From Marinagarivorans cellulosilyticus (GTDB taxonomy: Bacteria > Pseudomonadota > Gammaproteobacteria > Pseudomonadales > Cellvibrionaceae): a DNA stretch of 64,000 nt. This document shows, piece after piece, positions 1 through 10,607 of this stretch (its first letter is position 1; the number at the start of each line of letters is the position of its first letter). The stretch covers positions 4,432,685 through 4,496,684 of the forward strand of contig NZ_AP023086.1 in the NCBI RefSeq assembly GCF_021655555.1. The letters run 5' to 3'. The notes below the pieces were generated by a model. That model saw only the letters and a program-made list of their open reading frames with translations. It searched no databases and had not been told where the DNA came from. Made by a program: the position numbers and the translations under genes.

Positions 1-1192
<1,192 letters not shown>

Positions 1193-2518
1193 ATGGTTAC
1201 CCGAATGTTTACCCCACTAATACGCGCAAATGCTTGGCAATGCTTTACCCTCCTTGCGATAGTTACTTTAATACCGGCATGTACAGGGTCGAACGCATCA
1301 TCAAGCCATGAAAACACAAGCAGTAGCCGTTCAAGCCAAGCATCCAGCCAAATACAGGTTTCTAGCGCGGCATCTAGTACTAGCGCAATTGCACCGTCCA
1401 GTGTGCAGTCCTCGTCGAGCACAGCCGCGGTCTCTTCCTCTGCATCTCCTATAGGTTATACAGACGGCGATTTTATTTTGGGAATGGACATTTCTTACTG
1501 GTCAGAGCAGCTAGACCAAGGCGCTATTTACATCGATACCGATGGCCAAGAAAAAGACCTGCTCGAATTACTGAAGAACCACGGCATTAACTTTATTCGC
1601 TTGCGAACCTTTGTTGACCCGACGTCCCCCCATGGGTATACATCAACCGCTGGCGGCGCTAATGCTGGCTGTCACGGCAAAGCGCAAGCATATAATGGCA
1701 AGGAAGATATCGTACGCACGGCCAAACGCATTAAAGCCGCCGGCATGGGCTTTTTGCTCGATTTCCACTATTCCGACACCTGGGCAGATCCAGGCAAACA
1801 GGTGATTCCCGATGCTTGGCGCAACAGCAACAGTATTGAAGCTTTAGCCCAACAAGTACGGCTGTACACCATGGATACATTAGAGGCACTACGCGCTGAA
1901 AACGCCTTACCCAACATGGTTCAAATAGGTAATGAAAGTACACCGGGTTTACTGGTGCACAGCGCAACCAATGCAACCGATTGCTGGGGCAACAATTCCA
2001 TAGCACATACAGGCCCTAATGGTGCAGCCAATAATAACAACTGGGGCAATTTGGCAACGCTATTAAAAGCGGGCATTGCTGGCGTTAACAGCGTAGGAGC
2101 CAATATCAAAACGCTGCTCCATATTGAGAACTTTCATCACCCAGACGGGCTTGAGTGGTGGGTCGATAGCGCCCTTGCGCAAGGCGTTGCGTTTGATGTT
2201 TTGGGGCTTTCGGCCTACGAAGAATTTCAAGGGCCAGCAAGCGAGTGGCGCACGACTATGCAACGCATTTCAAGCCGCTACCCGCAATTATCGTTTTCTT
2301 TTGTCGAGTACAACCCTCGCGGCCGATTGCTTAACGACATTATGCACGAGCTACCCGACAATCGTGGCTTAGGCACCTTTTTTTGGGAGCCTACAGAGTC
2401 AGGTTTTTGGGGCAATGCTTTATTTACTCAGCAAGGCAACCGTTACCAGGCGAACCCCGAAGACTTCGCCGTTTATGATCAAATAGTAGAGGATTATGGC
2501 TTAAGAAAATTACCTTAA
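1193..2518 (+). CDS. GH53 arabinogalactan endo-beta-1,4-galactanase, lipoprotein
   Basis: Predicted to cleave beta-1,4-galactan (pectin side chains) at the cell surface or periplasm. Seen: a type II signal peptide ending LIPAC (lipid Cys at residue 30), a Ser-rich linker at about 33-87 of the kind common in Cellvibrionaceae enzymes, then the GH53 barrel from GMDISYWSE. Family landmarks are IRLRTFVDP, LDFHYSDTWADPGKQ, the acid/base Glu in VQIGNE (about residue 248) and the likely nucleophile Glu in SFVEYN (about 372), then FFWEP near the C-terminus. The 441-residue length fits lipoprotein plus linker plus catalytic domain. Neither ATG at 1193 nor at 1205 has a good Shine-Dalgarno, so the start is uncertain by four codons. 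It stands alone, convergent with fliD, with no transporter or other pectinase nearby. Confidence 0.92.
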   Translation: MVTRMFTPLIRANAWQCFTLLAIVTLIPACTGSNASSSHENTSSSRSSQASSQIQVSSAASSTSAIAPSSVQSSSSTAAVSSSASPIGYTDGDFILGMDISYWSEQLDQGAIYIDTDGQEKDLLELLKNHGINFIRLRTFVDPTSPHGYTSTAGGANAGCHGKAQAYNGKEDIVRTAKRIKAAGMGFLLDFHYSDTWADPGKQVIPDAWRNSNSIEALAQQVRLYTMDTLEALRAENALPNMVQIGNESTPGLLVHSATNATDCWGNNSIAHTGPNGAANNNNWGNLATLLKAGIAGVNSVGANIKTLLHIENFHHPDGLEWWVDSALAQGVAFDVLGLSAYEEFQGPASEWRTTMQRISSRYPQLSFSFVEYNPRGRLLNDIMHELPDNRGLGTFFWEPTESGFWGNALFTQQGNRYQANPEDFAVYDQIVEDYGLRKLP

Positions 2519-2554
2519 GGACTGTAGGAATATAGGGCTGTAACGAGACAGGCG

Positions 2555-4606
2555 CTAATCTTTTGATGAAGTAAATGGCAACGACTTAAATAAATTATCT
2601 AAAAAACTACCGGAGTTGTTCAAGCCGTTAAGGATATTTTCCATCGCAATAAATTGCTGCATTAAGCGCTCTTCGTAAGCGCTCATGCGGCGATCTAATC
2701 GCTCTTCTTCACCTTCTAATGTTGAAATATCACGCTCTAATGTTTCTTCACGTTTATCAATTAAGCCATTAGATTGCAAAAAGGTATCAATTAGCTCGTC
2801 CAGCTGCCCACCCACACCACGAGAGAAGTTGACCGTCGTGCTAGTTGCATTTTCACCCACCACTACACTTAGACCTTCAGCAGCCTCGCCTAATTTAGGC
2901 AATAACACCTGCCCCAAGCCAAAACCCACCACGCCATCAACGGTGCCTGCCACATCGCGGCCTGCACTGCCATTGCCTTGTGCTATTTTCAAGAAGGAAT
3001 CAACATCACCCGTTACAGAATCGACATTAACATTCGAGCTAGCACCGTACTTTGTTGATGTCATCACGAAGTGATCTGTATCGAACGCTACTGTAACAGT
3101 AGCGCCCGCCGCTTTTAAGTTTGCATCGGCATTAATGGCGCTTTGCATCGCAGCCGCCAAATCCGCTTCTGTATCGTAAGTAACATCGGTAGGGACCGTA
3201 ATTAAATCAGATTCCACACCATTGACAATCAGGTTCAATCCAAACGATAACGAGTCAGTATCGAAAGGAAAACCCTGAGCAACTGTATCACCAGTAAAAG
3301 CACCTTTACGCGGCGTTGTAGTAACGACGATATCGTATTCACCAGCAACCGTTTGTTTACCAAAGCTGTTCACCGTAATATCGCTAGCACTGGATTTGGT
3401 ACTGGCTGATAACAAATTTTGAACGTCTTCTAGGTTGTCTTTGAAGGCGGCATCAAATTCTTTGTCGGTAATGCTTAATGTGCCATCTAACTCTGTACGA
3501 ATACCTAAATTTGTTAACGCTTTAAAAGTCGCATCTTCTGGCAAACCTGTCACGCTTGAAGCAAAGATATTACGCATTTGCCCTACCACAGATTTCGCCA
3601 AAGAATCATTCACTAACGAACCATATTGCTCATTCTCTTCGTCGTAGCCAATCACAGGTTCTAACTCTTCGAGCAAGGCATTATAGGCATCAACAAAGTC
3701 GCGGGTGGTTTGTTTGGCAAATTCGATATCGTCCGATACCGTGACCGAAATAATTTCACCTGGGGACGACTTTAATAAATCAAGTGTTAAGCCATCAACC
3801 ACATCGGTGACCGAATTAGTACTGCGGTTAACCGTTAAACTGTTAACAACCAAAGTGGCATCGGTGCCGGCTTGCTGCTGGGTTAAGCGCGTGGGTGTTA
3901 CCATTGGGTCAGACAACAATTCAGCCGTATAACCAAACCGGGAAAGATCATTATCGTCAGTATCTGTGGGTGAACCACCCGCTTCCGCAACGGTTATTTC
4001 GAGTTCATTATTTTCACCCGACTCTGCCGTCATCAATAACACATAACCGCTACCATTATTCACGATCGATGCTGTTACACCCATTTCAGCATTATTGATT
4101 TCGTCTCTTAGGCCTTTAAGGCTATTGTTGGTGGAGTCAATGGTTATTGTGGTAGGCGTCGCATCAGCATCACCTTCAAAGGTGCCACTATCCCAGTGGC
4201 CAAAATTAAACGTTAAGGTACCCTCGCCAACTTGATCATCTTCACTGGAAAACTCTGGCGACGCTAAAGACTGTGATTGCGCAAGGGAGGTCACCTCAAA
4301 CTTATAAGTACCTGAGGCAACGTCGGTACCTAGGCCCGTCGGCACCAACGCGTCACTTTCAGTAAACGATGCGCTTTTACTAAATAACCCTTCGTCCGAG
4401 GTCAGCGCTTCTACAGATGCTTGAAAGGTCGATAGTGCACTTTTAATTTTTCCAAAATCTGAAATTTGAGTTTCTTTTAATTCTGTTTTTGTATCAATAC
4501 GTGCTTGCGGTGCAGAGCGCTCAATTTCGGTCAGCTGCGTAACGAGATTACGCGAATCGATACCCGATCCGGCACCTAATGATTGGATAATATTGTTTTC
4601 AATCAT
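2555..4606 (-). CDS. fliD: Flagellar filament cap FliD (hook-associated protein 2)
   Basis: Forms the pentameric cap under which exported flagellin folds at the filament tip. The N-terminus MIENNIIQSLGAGSGIDSRN with the following TQLTEIERS is the FliD N-domain signature; the C-terminal about 110 residues hold the heptad-rich stretch ending in repeated Glu/Leu and a NGLNNSGSFLDNLF tail. At 683 residues it is clearly longer than enteric FliD (about 470), the extra length lying in the central, surface-exposed part. An AGGTGGG ribosome site precedes the ATG. It is downstream of flaG by 299 bases, and no own sigma-54 or sigma-28 site is convincing, so it may be read from the flagellin/flaG promoter. 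fliS, which usually follows, is absent; the convergent galactanase gene comes next. Confidence 0.96.
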   Translation of the reverse strand: MIENNIIQSLGAGSGIDSRNLVTQLTEIERSAPQARIDTKTELKETQISDFGKIKSALSTFQASVEALTSDEGLFSKSASFTESDALVPTGLGTDVASGTYKFEVTSLAQSQSLASPEFSSEDDQVGEGTLTFNFGHWDSGTFEGDADATPTTITIDSTNNSLKGLRDEINNAEMGVTASIVNNGSGYVLLMTAESGENNELEITVAEAGGSPTDTDDNDLSRFGYTAELLSDPMVTPTRLTQQQAGTDATLVVNSLTVNRSTNSVTDVVDGLTLDLLKSSPGEIISVTVSDDIEFAKQTTRDFVDAYNALLEELEPVIGYDEENEQYGSLVNDSLAKSVVGQMRNIFASSVTGLPEDATFKALTNLGIRTELDGTLSITDKEFDAAFKDNLEDVQNLLSASTKSSASDITVNSFGKQTVAGEYDIVVTTTPRKGAFTGDTVAQGFPFDTDSLSFGLNLIVNGVESDLITVPTDVTYDTEADLAAAMQSAINADANLKAAGATVTVAFDTDHFVMTSTKYGASSNVNVDSVTGDVDSFLKIAQGNGSAGRDVAGTVDGVVGFGLGQVLLPKLGEAAEGLSVVVGENATSTTVNFSRGVGGQLDELIDTFLQSNGLIDKREETLERDISTLEGEEERLDRRMSAYEERLMQQFIAMENILNGLNNSGSFLDNLFKSLPFTSSKD

Positions 4607-4905
4607 AACCCACCTGCCCTAACCTAACTCAAACCTAAAACCGCCGCGTTGTGCGGATAAATGCAATTAGACCTGTTTCAACTGCATACCAAAAAATATC
4701 AACTGTATTTCGAACCGGTTAATTAAGTGCGCAGGCCTATTTATAAAAGCCAAAACCCACGCCGCCGAAATATGGTGCCATCACCAATTCCGGTAAATAC
4801 AACGTTTCTAACACATGCCAACCCTCTCTCGGCCGATGCGTTATACGTGTTATTTGTAACTTGTAACGCTTAACCTACGTTACAAAATTTTTGTACACGC
4901 AATAC
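4607..4905. other. Intergenic region flaG-fliD
   Basis: About 300 gene-free bases. Nothing firm seen. TGGCACCATATTTCGG on the minus strand (around 4774-4789) has a -24-like half of a sigma-54 site but no GC at -12, so I do not call it. Confidence 0.4.
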
Positions 4906-5346
4906 TTAACCTGTTGCATTCACCAAGTTAACCTCACCGTTTTCCTTCATCTTTCGTGCCAGCTCTAAAAAGGTTTCGTTGGGGATCTGCCGGATAATCT
5001 CACCGCTGCTCGATTCCACAACTTTAACCACTGTTCGCTCGGTTTCATCATCAATACTAAAGTGTAGATCGCGCTGTACGGTCTGCACGAAGTCATTTGC
5101 TGTATCTACCGCTTCTTCTAGCGCTTTATTAGCCGCCTCGCGATCGCGTTCAACTTCAGCTGCTTGGCTCACCTTATCGACATCTTCAACAGGGTTTTCC
5201 GATTGTATTGACTCTGTTTTTGCAGGCTTTGTTGTTGATAGCGGTAAACCTTTGCCGCTTTCTTCCACAGGCGCTGTTGAAACCGGTGTTTTAGACGCTA
5301 CCGACGCTGTCGGAAAGCTGGGCCGAATAACACTGATATCGTTCAT
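4906..5346 (-). CDS. flaG: FlaG family flagellar protein
   Basis: Small protein encoded between flagellin and fliD in many polar flagellar systems; loss alters filament length in several bacteria, but its molecular role is unclear. Seen: a disordered Ser/Thr/Pro/Lys-rich first half and a C-terminal FlaG domain from about residue 90, with LHFSIDDETERTVVKVV, then GEIIRQIPNETFLELARKM, the family signature. The 146-residue length is typical. The start ATG at 5346 has a GAGAGG ribosome site. It sits 88 bases after the upstream flagellin; that gap contains two strong hairpins that may set the flagellin to FlaG ratio. Cytoplasmic or exported location cannot be decided from sequence. Confidence 0.92.
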   Translation of the reverse strand: MNDISVIRPSFPTASVASKTPVSTAPVEESGKGLPLSTTKPAKTESIQSENPVEDVDKVSQAAEVERDREAANKALEEAVDTANDFVQTVQRDLHFSIDDETERTVVKVVESSSGEIIRQIPNETFLELARKMKENGEVNLVNATG

Positions 5347-5372
5347 AGAATTACCTCTCTATAACCATACAA

Positions 5373-5394
5373 GCCGGAGAGTCTCCTCTCCGGC
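5373..5394 (-). terminator. Perfect 9-bp hairpin between flagellin 1 and flaG
   Basis: GCCGGAGAG, 4-base loop, CTCTCCGGC. There is no U-run behind it on the minus strand, so it is more likely an attenuating or mRNA-stabilising stem than a full terminator. Confidence 0.55.
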
Positions 5395-5414
5395 ATCCAA
5401 CGTCCCTGTTGCTA

Positions 5415-5428
5415 AGGGCTTTCGCCCT
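5415..5428 (-). terminator. Short GC hairpin just after flagellin 1 stop
   Basis: AGGGC/GCCCT stem with a tetraloop 7 bases beyond the flagellin stop codon. Together with the stem at 5373-5394 it forms a two-hairpin 3' UTR. On the plus strand it is followed by a T-run, so it could also act as a terminator in that direction. Confidence 0.45.
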
Positions 5429-5434
5429 CTATTT

Positions 5435-7492
5435 TTACTGCAGTAGCGACAAGACTTGTTGTGGACGAGAATTCGCCTGAGCCAACATGGCCTGTGAAGC
5501 TTGCTGTAGAACCTGCGAGCGGCTTAATGCTGCCGTTTCCGCTGCGAAGTCCGCATCCATAATTCGTGAACGTGCTGCCGATGTATTCTCGGATACGTTC
5601 GACAAGTTCGAGATTGTGAAATCGAGCCGGTTACTCGCCGCACCCAAGTCAGATCGAATGTCGTTCACTGTTTCCAATGCATTATCGATTACGCTAATCG
5701 CCTTTTGAGCGTTTGCTGCGGTGTCGATACTGATGGAAGATAGTGATGTACCAAATGACCCTTCACCCAGGTTGTTCGACTCTTTCAAGCCTAAGCGAGC
5801 ATTGTCGAAACCGTCTTTCAGCTCAACGCTAATGGGGTTGCCATTTTCGCTAACCAATTTCAAACCAGCTTCAGCGGTAAACGAGTTTGCCGATGTCATG
5901 GTGGTGGTTGCTTCAGCAAAAGTACCTGTCGCAGAAGCCGTTGTAATAGTGGCTTTAGTGATGGACTCAATACCTGTTGAAGATCCAAAGAACGTGTTAG
6001 CGGTAGCATTACTGATATTAATCGCGCCTTGGTCAGACTCTAGAATAATATTAGTGCCCTGCAACCTTGCCGAAACACCGGTTTGGTCAGTAAAGGTGTT
6101 TAACGCCGTCACGACATCTTCAGTAGTACCAGTATTCGATAAGGCCAAATCTACCTGAATACCATTAATTTCAAGGTTGTCAGTACCAGCACCACCAGTG
6201 GCCACAAAGCTTGTCATATCAATACTGGCTGTAGAATAAGCCTTCGCTGTTACGCCAGTTTGATCCGACACATCGTTGATGTTATCGATTTTGCCCTGCA
6301 AGCTATCGGTATCGTTATGGTCAATGACCGTACCATTAATAGTGAGATCGCCGGCGGTTAGGGATTCGTTAGCACCGTTAGAGGTCGCTACCAAACCTAC
6401 ACCTTCAATAACACCACCAGAATCCATTTCGCGGAAGCCGAGGTTATTCAAGTCCGTCATGGTGCCAGTAGCGCCACGTTTAATCGTAATATCATCGCCA
6501 CTGTCAGACGTTAAAATAAGCTTGGCTTGTGCAGTACCGTCACTACCGGTGGTATCGGTGCCAGTAACCGCCAATGTTTTAGCGCCTTCAGCCGACATAC
6601 TGAGCTTGCCATCGTCACCAATGGTTGCACTTACACGGCCACCAAAGCCTTCGTTAACCGCATCGGCGTACTCTTGTAAGCTGTCGGTGTTTTTGATTTG
6701 GATTGACTGGGTAGTACCGTCGTTGTTAGTGAGGGTTACAACAGAAGCTGTCGTACCGACAACACCCGTGCCCACACTAGAAGCCGTTAGCTCTACCGCT
6801 GTTTCTGCGGTAACGCCGTTTACATTATCGTTAATCTTAGTAACAAGATCTTCTACCGTTGAACCCGCAGAAATAGCACCGACGGCTTGGCCATTGATTA
6901 ATACATCTTGGTCAGAGAAAGACAACGTAGAGAAGGTCGCAGAAATCTCGTCACTCACCACATCGGCACTAAGCGAACCCATGCCCAGAGTATCAGCATC
7001 CACAGCGGCCACTTCAAAACCAATGGTTTGGTTAGCTTGCGCACCCACTTGCAGCTCAATTTTACCGGTGCTGCCATCAAGAATGTTTTGCCCGTTGAAA
7101 GAGGTGGTTTCTGCAATACGGTCTAATTCAGATACTAGCTGCTGCACCTCTGCATCCAGGGTGGCGCGGTCGTTATCGCCGTAAATACCGTTAGCAGACT
7201 GAATAGACAGTTCGCGCATACGCTGCAGAATGTTTGTCGTTTCCGACAGTGCGCCTTCAGCGGTTTGAATTAATGATATACCGTCGTTCGCATTACGTAC
7301 GGCTTGATCCAAACCACGAATTTGTGAAGTTTGGCGGTTAGAAATTGCAAGGCCCGCAGCATCATCCGCGGCAGAGTTGATCCTGCTACCCGAAGACAAG
7401 CGTTCCATTGCTGTGTCAACTCCCATACCTGCTTTGTTCAGCTGACGCTGCGCATTCAGAGATGAAACGTTGGTATTGATATAAAGTGGCAT
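5435..7492 (-). CDS. fliC: Flagellin 1 (sigma-28 promoter)
   Basis: Major filament subunit. Start chosen at the ATG at 7492, giving [18 protein letters not shown], because GGAGG lies six bases upstream; an in-frame start 16 codons earlier has no support. 685 residues. The N-terminal D0/D1 (about 1-170, with [20 protein letters not shown]) and C-terminal D1/D0 (about last 90, with [20 protein letters not shown]) are conserved. Between them is a large 400-residue variable region with flagellin IN-type repeats such as [18 protein letters not shown], shared in part with flagellin 2. The molecule is much larger than an enteric flagellin (about 500). A sigma-28 promoter lies about 90 bases upstream. 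pseB at the window's left edge suggests it is glycosylated with pseudaminic acid on the exposed central domain (inference). Confidence 0.97.
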   Translation of the reverse strand: MPLYINTNVSSLNAQRQLNKAGMGVDTAMERLSSGSRINSAADDAAGLAISNRQTSQIRGLDQAVRNANDGISLIQTAEGALSETTNILQRMRELSIQSANGIYGDNDRATLDAEVQQLVSELDRIAETTSFNGQNILDGSTGKIELQVGAQANQTIGFEVAAVDADTLGMGSLSADVVSDEISATFSTLSFSDQDVLINGQAVGAISAGSTVEDLVTKINDNVNGVTAETAVELTASSVGTGVVGTTASVVTLTNNDGTTQSIQIKNTDSLQEYADAVNEGFGGRVSATIGDDGKLSMSAEGAKTLAVTGTDTTGSDGTAQAKLILTSDSGDDITIKRGATGTMTDLNNLGFREMDSGGVIEGVGLVATSNGANESLTAGDLTINGTVIDHNDTDSLQGKIDNINDVSDQTGVTAKAYSTASIDMTSFVATGGAGTDNLEINGIQVDLALSNTGTTEDVVTALNTFTDQTGVSARLQGTNIILESDQGAINISNATANTFFGSSTGIESITKATITTASATGTFAEATTTMTSANSFTAEAGLKLVSENGNPISVELKDGFDNARLGLKESNNLGEGSFGTSLSSISIDTAANAQKAISVIDNALETVNDIRSDLGAASNRLDFTISNLSNVSENTSAARSRIMDADFAAETAALSRSQVLQQASQAMLAQANSRPQQVLSLLQ

Positions 7493-7579
7493 GGTTGCCT
7501 CCTCACCGATAGTCTCTCGAGTGCAGAGATCTACACTCATTCAATTTGAAGATGCTCTTATTGAGCGCTTCTAATCCAC

Positions 7580-7606
7580 TTTTCGGCCTAGCGGCAAATA
7601 ACTTTA
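7580..7606 (-). promoter_or_regulatory. Sigma-28 (FliA) promoter of flagellin 1
   Basis: Minus strand: TAAAGTTA at 7606-7599, an 11-base spacer, then GCCGAAAA at 7587-7580. Consensus is TAAAGTTT-N11-GCCGATAA, so each half matches 7 of 8 with exact spacing. Implied leader is about 80 bases. Confidence 0.85.
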
Positions 7607-7748
7607 ACTTTTTTTACATAAAAATAAGCCGCGACGCGAATGCGTGCAGCCATCGGCAACTTACTGTAAGGATAAAACCCTCTAGAGGCCCTGTATCAAA
7701 AGGCGTTTGTCTGTTGAACCTAAACCTATACGACTTTCAAGGAAACAA

Positions 7749-7767
7749 GCGCCAGTAAAACTGGCGC
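7749..7767 (-). terminator. Hairpin downstream of flagellin 2
   Basis: GCGCCAG, 5-base loop, CTGGCGC, 200 bases beyond the flagellin 2 stop and upstream of the flagellin 1 promoter. On the minus strand it is followed by TTGTTT, a weak U-run. It probably separates the two flagellin transcripts. The rest of 7607-7969 shows nothing I recognise. Confidence 0.5.
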
Positions 7768-7969
7768 CCCCTGTTTTGGATCGTCTCCCTCTTATGCCAC
7801 GCTCCTTGTCATAACCCAATCCTCACACCTAGCTTTCCTTTATAACCTTCCATTAATTACCGATCGTTGCTCCATCAACGCGTGTCCCTATCCCTTCTCA
7901 CAATTCATTGCAGCAATAGAACCTAAATACTATCCAAGCTTTAATTTCCAAACTTAAATTTATGAGCTA

Positions 7970-10102
7970 TTAACCCTGTAACAACTGGAGCACTTGCTGC
8001 GACGCCGCATTGGCTTGCGCCAGCATTGCCTGCGAGGCTTGCTGCAGTACTTGTGCTCGGCTTAGCGCTGCGGTTTCTGCTGCAAAATCGGCATCCATAA
8101 TCCGCGACTTGGCCGCCGAGGTGTTTTCCGACACGACTAATAAATTATTAATGGTGAAATCAAGCCGGTTATTAACAGCACCCAGCTGCGAGCGCACATC
8201 ATTAATGGCATCCAGTGCATTATCGACTACACCGATAGCCTTTTGCGCTTTGGCGACTGTATCAACACTAACACTGGCAATGGCCGTACCAAAGCGACCT
8301 CCCGCCGTGGAATTAGCTTCAATTAAACCAAGCGTTTGCGGATCGGCATTGTCACCCAGTTCAATACTAATTGGTTGCTCGCTGGTAGAAACCAGTTTTA
8401 ACCCCGCCTCTACCACCAGCGAAAGCCCTGACGTTGCAGCAACACTAGAGTTCACCAAGGTGCCCGTACTGGAGGTAATGTACGATTGGAAATTCGCCCC
8501 AGCTAGCGCAGTGCCGCTGGCAATAATACTGTTAGCTGAAGGGCTAGTAATATTGATAGAGCCTTGATCGGACTCCAACATAATTCGTGTACCCGACAAC
8601 CTAGCCGTTACCCCTGTTAAGTCGGTATTCGCATTAAACCCATCGACAATATCCGATGCTGTCGCATTAGCCGAAAGGCCCAAGTCGATAGTCACACCGT
8701 TAAGTGTCAGATTATCTGCCGCGGCTGAGACTACGGTTAAATCGGCGGTACTAATATCGATAGATAACGAAGCAAATGCTTGCGCCACTACACCGCTATC
8801 GGCGCTTTGTTCATTAATGGCATTGACTTTACCTTGCAAGCTATCGGTATCGTCGTTATCAATCACAATACCATTTATCGTCAAATCTCCGACATTCCAA
8901 GCCTGTGCCGCCCCGGTAGAACCTAAACCCACACCTTTAACAACACCCGCCTCATCACTTTCGCGGAAGCCTAAGTTTTGTAGGTCTTCCAAGGTACCCG
9001 TCGCACCACGCGATACCGTAATTGGGTCACCGTGTTCGGAAGTTAATATTATTTGCCCATAAGCTTGGTCGGTTGTTGCCGCGGCGCCATCGTAAGTATT
9101 AAAACCGGTCGCCCGTTCAATTATTTCTGCCGCCGCGTTAGAGGAGCCAGTTGCATCAACGCCCATCACTTCAATGGTCGAACCACTATTATTACTAATG
9201 ATAAGCTGCCCGCTATCGTCGATGTCTGCGCTGACCGCACCGCCGGTCACGGTGCTAATTTTTTCAGCCAGCTGAGCGAGATTATCGGTATCAGTAATAT
9301 TAAATACATTGTTTCCGCTACCATCAGCAGACACCAAGGTAATTTGCAATTTATTACCGTTCTCCAATACGCCGTCACCCACGGTTGTCCCTTCGAGTGA
9401 GGTATAACCTGTGGCCTCGACACCCAGTACATTATCATTAACACCATCGATAAGATCTTGAAAGGTATCTGACGAGCCATCAAAACTGCCAATAGATTGG
9501 CCATTTATTTGAATGTCTGATTCATCTAAACTTAACGAGCTTAGTGTTGAAGTAATTTCCGACCCCAGCACGTCCACACTCACAGACCCCATACCCAAGG
9601 TTTTAGCATCCATCGCTTGAATATTAAATTCAATGGTTTGATTTGCTTGTGAACCGACTTGTAATTCTACATTCCCTAAACTGCCATCTAATAATGTTTG
9701 GCCATTAAAGGTGGTGGTTTGTGCAATACGATCTAGCTCACTAATAAGCTGCTGAACTTCCGCATCCAATGTTTTTCGGTTGGAATCATCATAAATTCCG
9801 TTAGCCGATTGGATTGCCAGCTCTCGCATACGCTGCAGAATATTGGTGGTTTCATCCAGGGCACCTTCGGCGGTTTGAATTAATGAAATGCCATCGTTGG
9901 CATTTCTTACCGCTTGGTTTAGGCCACGGACTTGCGCCGTCATTCGATTAGAAATGGCTAAACCTGCAGCATCGTCCGCAGCGGTATTAATCCGCTTACC
10001 CGATGATAACCTTTCCATTGCTGTTGACAGCTCATTTCCAGAATTCACTAACTGTCGCTGAGCATTCAAAGAAGCAATGTTAGTATTAATGACTAGAGGC
10101 AT
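7970..10102 (-). CDS. fliC: Flagellin 2 (sigma-54 promoter)
   Basis: Second filament subunit, 710 residues, [18 protein letters not shown] at the start and [10 protein letters not shown] at the end. A GGAG ribosome site precedes the ATG. The D0/D1 ends are closely similar to flagellin 1 (for example [18 protein letters not shown] and [20 protein letters not shown]), while the roughly 420-residue middle diverges but keeps the same block order, including [18 protein letters not shown]. The pair is therefore an old tandem duplication, not a recent one. Unlike flagellin 1, its upstream region carries a sigma-54 site and no sigma-28 site. That resembles the arrangement in vibrios, where one core flagellin is sigma-54 dependent; the comparison is established knowledge, the equivalence here is inference. 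Confidence 0.97.
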   Translation of the reverse strand: MPLVINTNIASLNAQRQLVNSGNELSTAMERLSSGKRINTAADDAAGLAISNRMTAQVRGLNQAVRNANDGISLIQTAEGALDETTNILQRMRELAIQSANGIYDDSNRKTLDAEVQQLISELDRIAQTTTFNGQTLLDGSLGNVELQVGSQANQTIEFNIQAMDAKTLGMGSVSVDVLGSEITSTLSSLSLDESDIQINGQSIGSFDGSSDTFQDLIDGVNDNVLGVEATGYTSLEGTTVGDGVLENGNKLQITLVSADGSGNNVFNITDTDNLAQLAEKISTVTGGAVSADIDDSGQLIISNNSGSTIEVMGVDATGSSNAAAEIIERATGFNTYDGAAATTDQAYGQIILTSEHGDPITVSRGATGTLEDLQNLGFRESDEAGVVKGVGLGSTGAAQAWNVGDLTINGIVIDNDDTDSLQGKVNAINEQSADSGVVAQAFASLSIDISTADLTVVSAAADNLTLNGVTIDLGLSANATASDIVDGFNANTDLTGVTARLSGTRIMLESDQGSINITSPSANSIIASGTALAGANFQSYITSSTGTLVNSSVAATSGLSLVVEAGLKLVSTSEQPISIELGDNADPQTLGLIEANSTAGGRFGTAIASVSVDTVAKAQKAIGVVDNALDAINDVRSQLGAVNNRLDFTINNLLVVSENTSAAKSRIMDADFAAETAALSRAQVLQQASQAMLAQANAASQQVLQLLQG

Positions 10103-10187
10103 AACTCATCTCCTGTGTTCACTAAATCACCCGTACGTTATAGGTGGGTGATGTCAAAAATAATATTGACTTTGTCATAAAGGAAAT

Positions 10188-10203
10188 TGCAACCACTATG
10201 CCA
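10188..10203 (-). promoter_or_regulatory. Sigma-54 promoter of flagellin 2
   Basis: Minus strand TGGCATAGTGGTTGCA. GG at -24 and GC at -12 are ten bases apart as required, with an intact TTGCA; consensus TGGCACG-N4-TTGCA. The site is 86 bases upstream of the ATG. Confidence 0.8.
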
Positions 10204-10281
10204 ACCTTGATATTTTATTTATTTTGTAGTTTAAAAGGCTCAAAACCCTGTTTTTAAAGGGTTTTCAATAGAGAAAAAGCC

Positions 10282-10327
10282 AAAGCGGCAACGCTTAACA
10301 AGGCACAGGAACAATCATTGCCGCTTT
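10282..10327 (-). terminator. Inverted repeat in the flgL-flagellin 2 gap
   Basis: Perfect 10-base arms AAAGCGGCAA (10282-10291) and TTGCCGCTTT (10318-10327) around a 26-base spacer. On the minus strand the second arm is followed by GGCTTTTTC, so it may end the flgFGHIJKL transcript. The surrounding 10204-10607 has no gene. Confidence 0.4.
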
Positions 10328-10607
10328 TCTTTGACGGAACATTTCCGCTGCTCGATTAAAAATAAGAAATTTGACAGTCACTAAAGGGCTAAAAATTGGC
10401 AGCACTAATTTTTAGTAAAGCTTTACGCCATCGTTTTACACAGGAAAACCTAAAGGGCACATCTCACCTAAAGATGGTTTAAGCTAGTGTCGAGAAGTAG
10501 CAATCACGTAATCTAACCGGATTAGATAGTCAAATTCTAAAGAGGCTAGCGTTTAGCTTGCAGCGCTAAGAAGGAGTAGACCCACCCTATAAGATGGGGC
10601 GAGATAA

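Noticed and set aside
4742..4770. TAAA...GCCGAAAT resembling sigma-28 on the plus strand upstream of fliD
   Set aside because: Wrong spacer length (16) and it points away from fliD toward the end of flaG, where there is no plus-strand gene.
4774..4789. Half sigma-54 site TGGCACCATATTTCGG upstream of fliD
   Set aside because: Good -24 half but CG instead of GC at -12; not called as a promoter.
6276..7184. 302-codon open frame on the plus strand inside flagellin 1
   Set aside because: Antisense shadow of a strongly conserved flagellin; Ser/Val/Pro-rich, low complexity, no ribosome site, no family features.
7599..10203. Possible recent flagellin gene conversion
   Set aside because: The ends of the two flagellins are similar but differ at many positions throughout, so an old duplication explains them.
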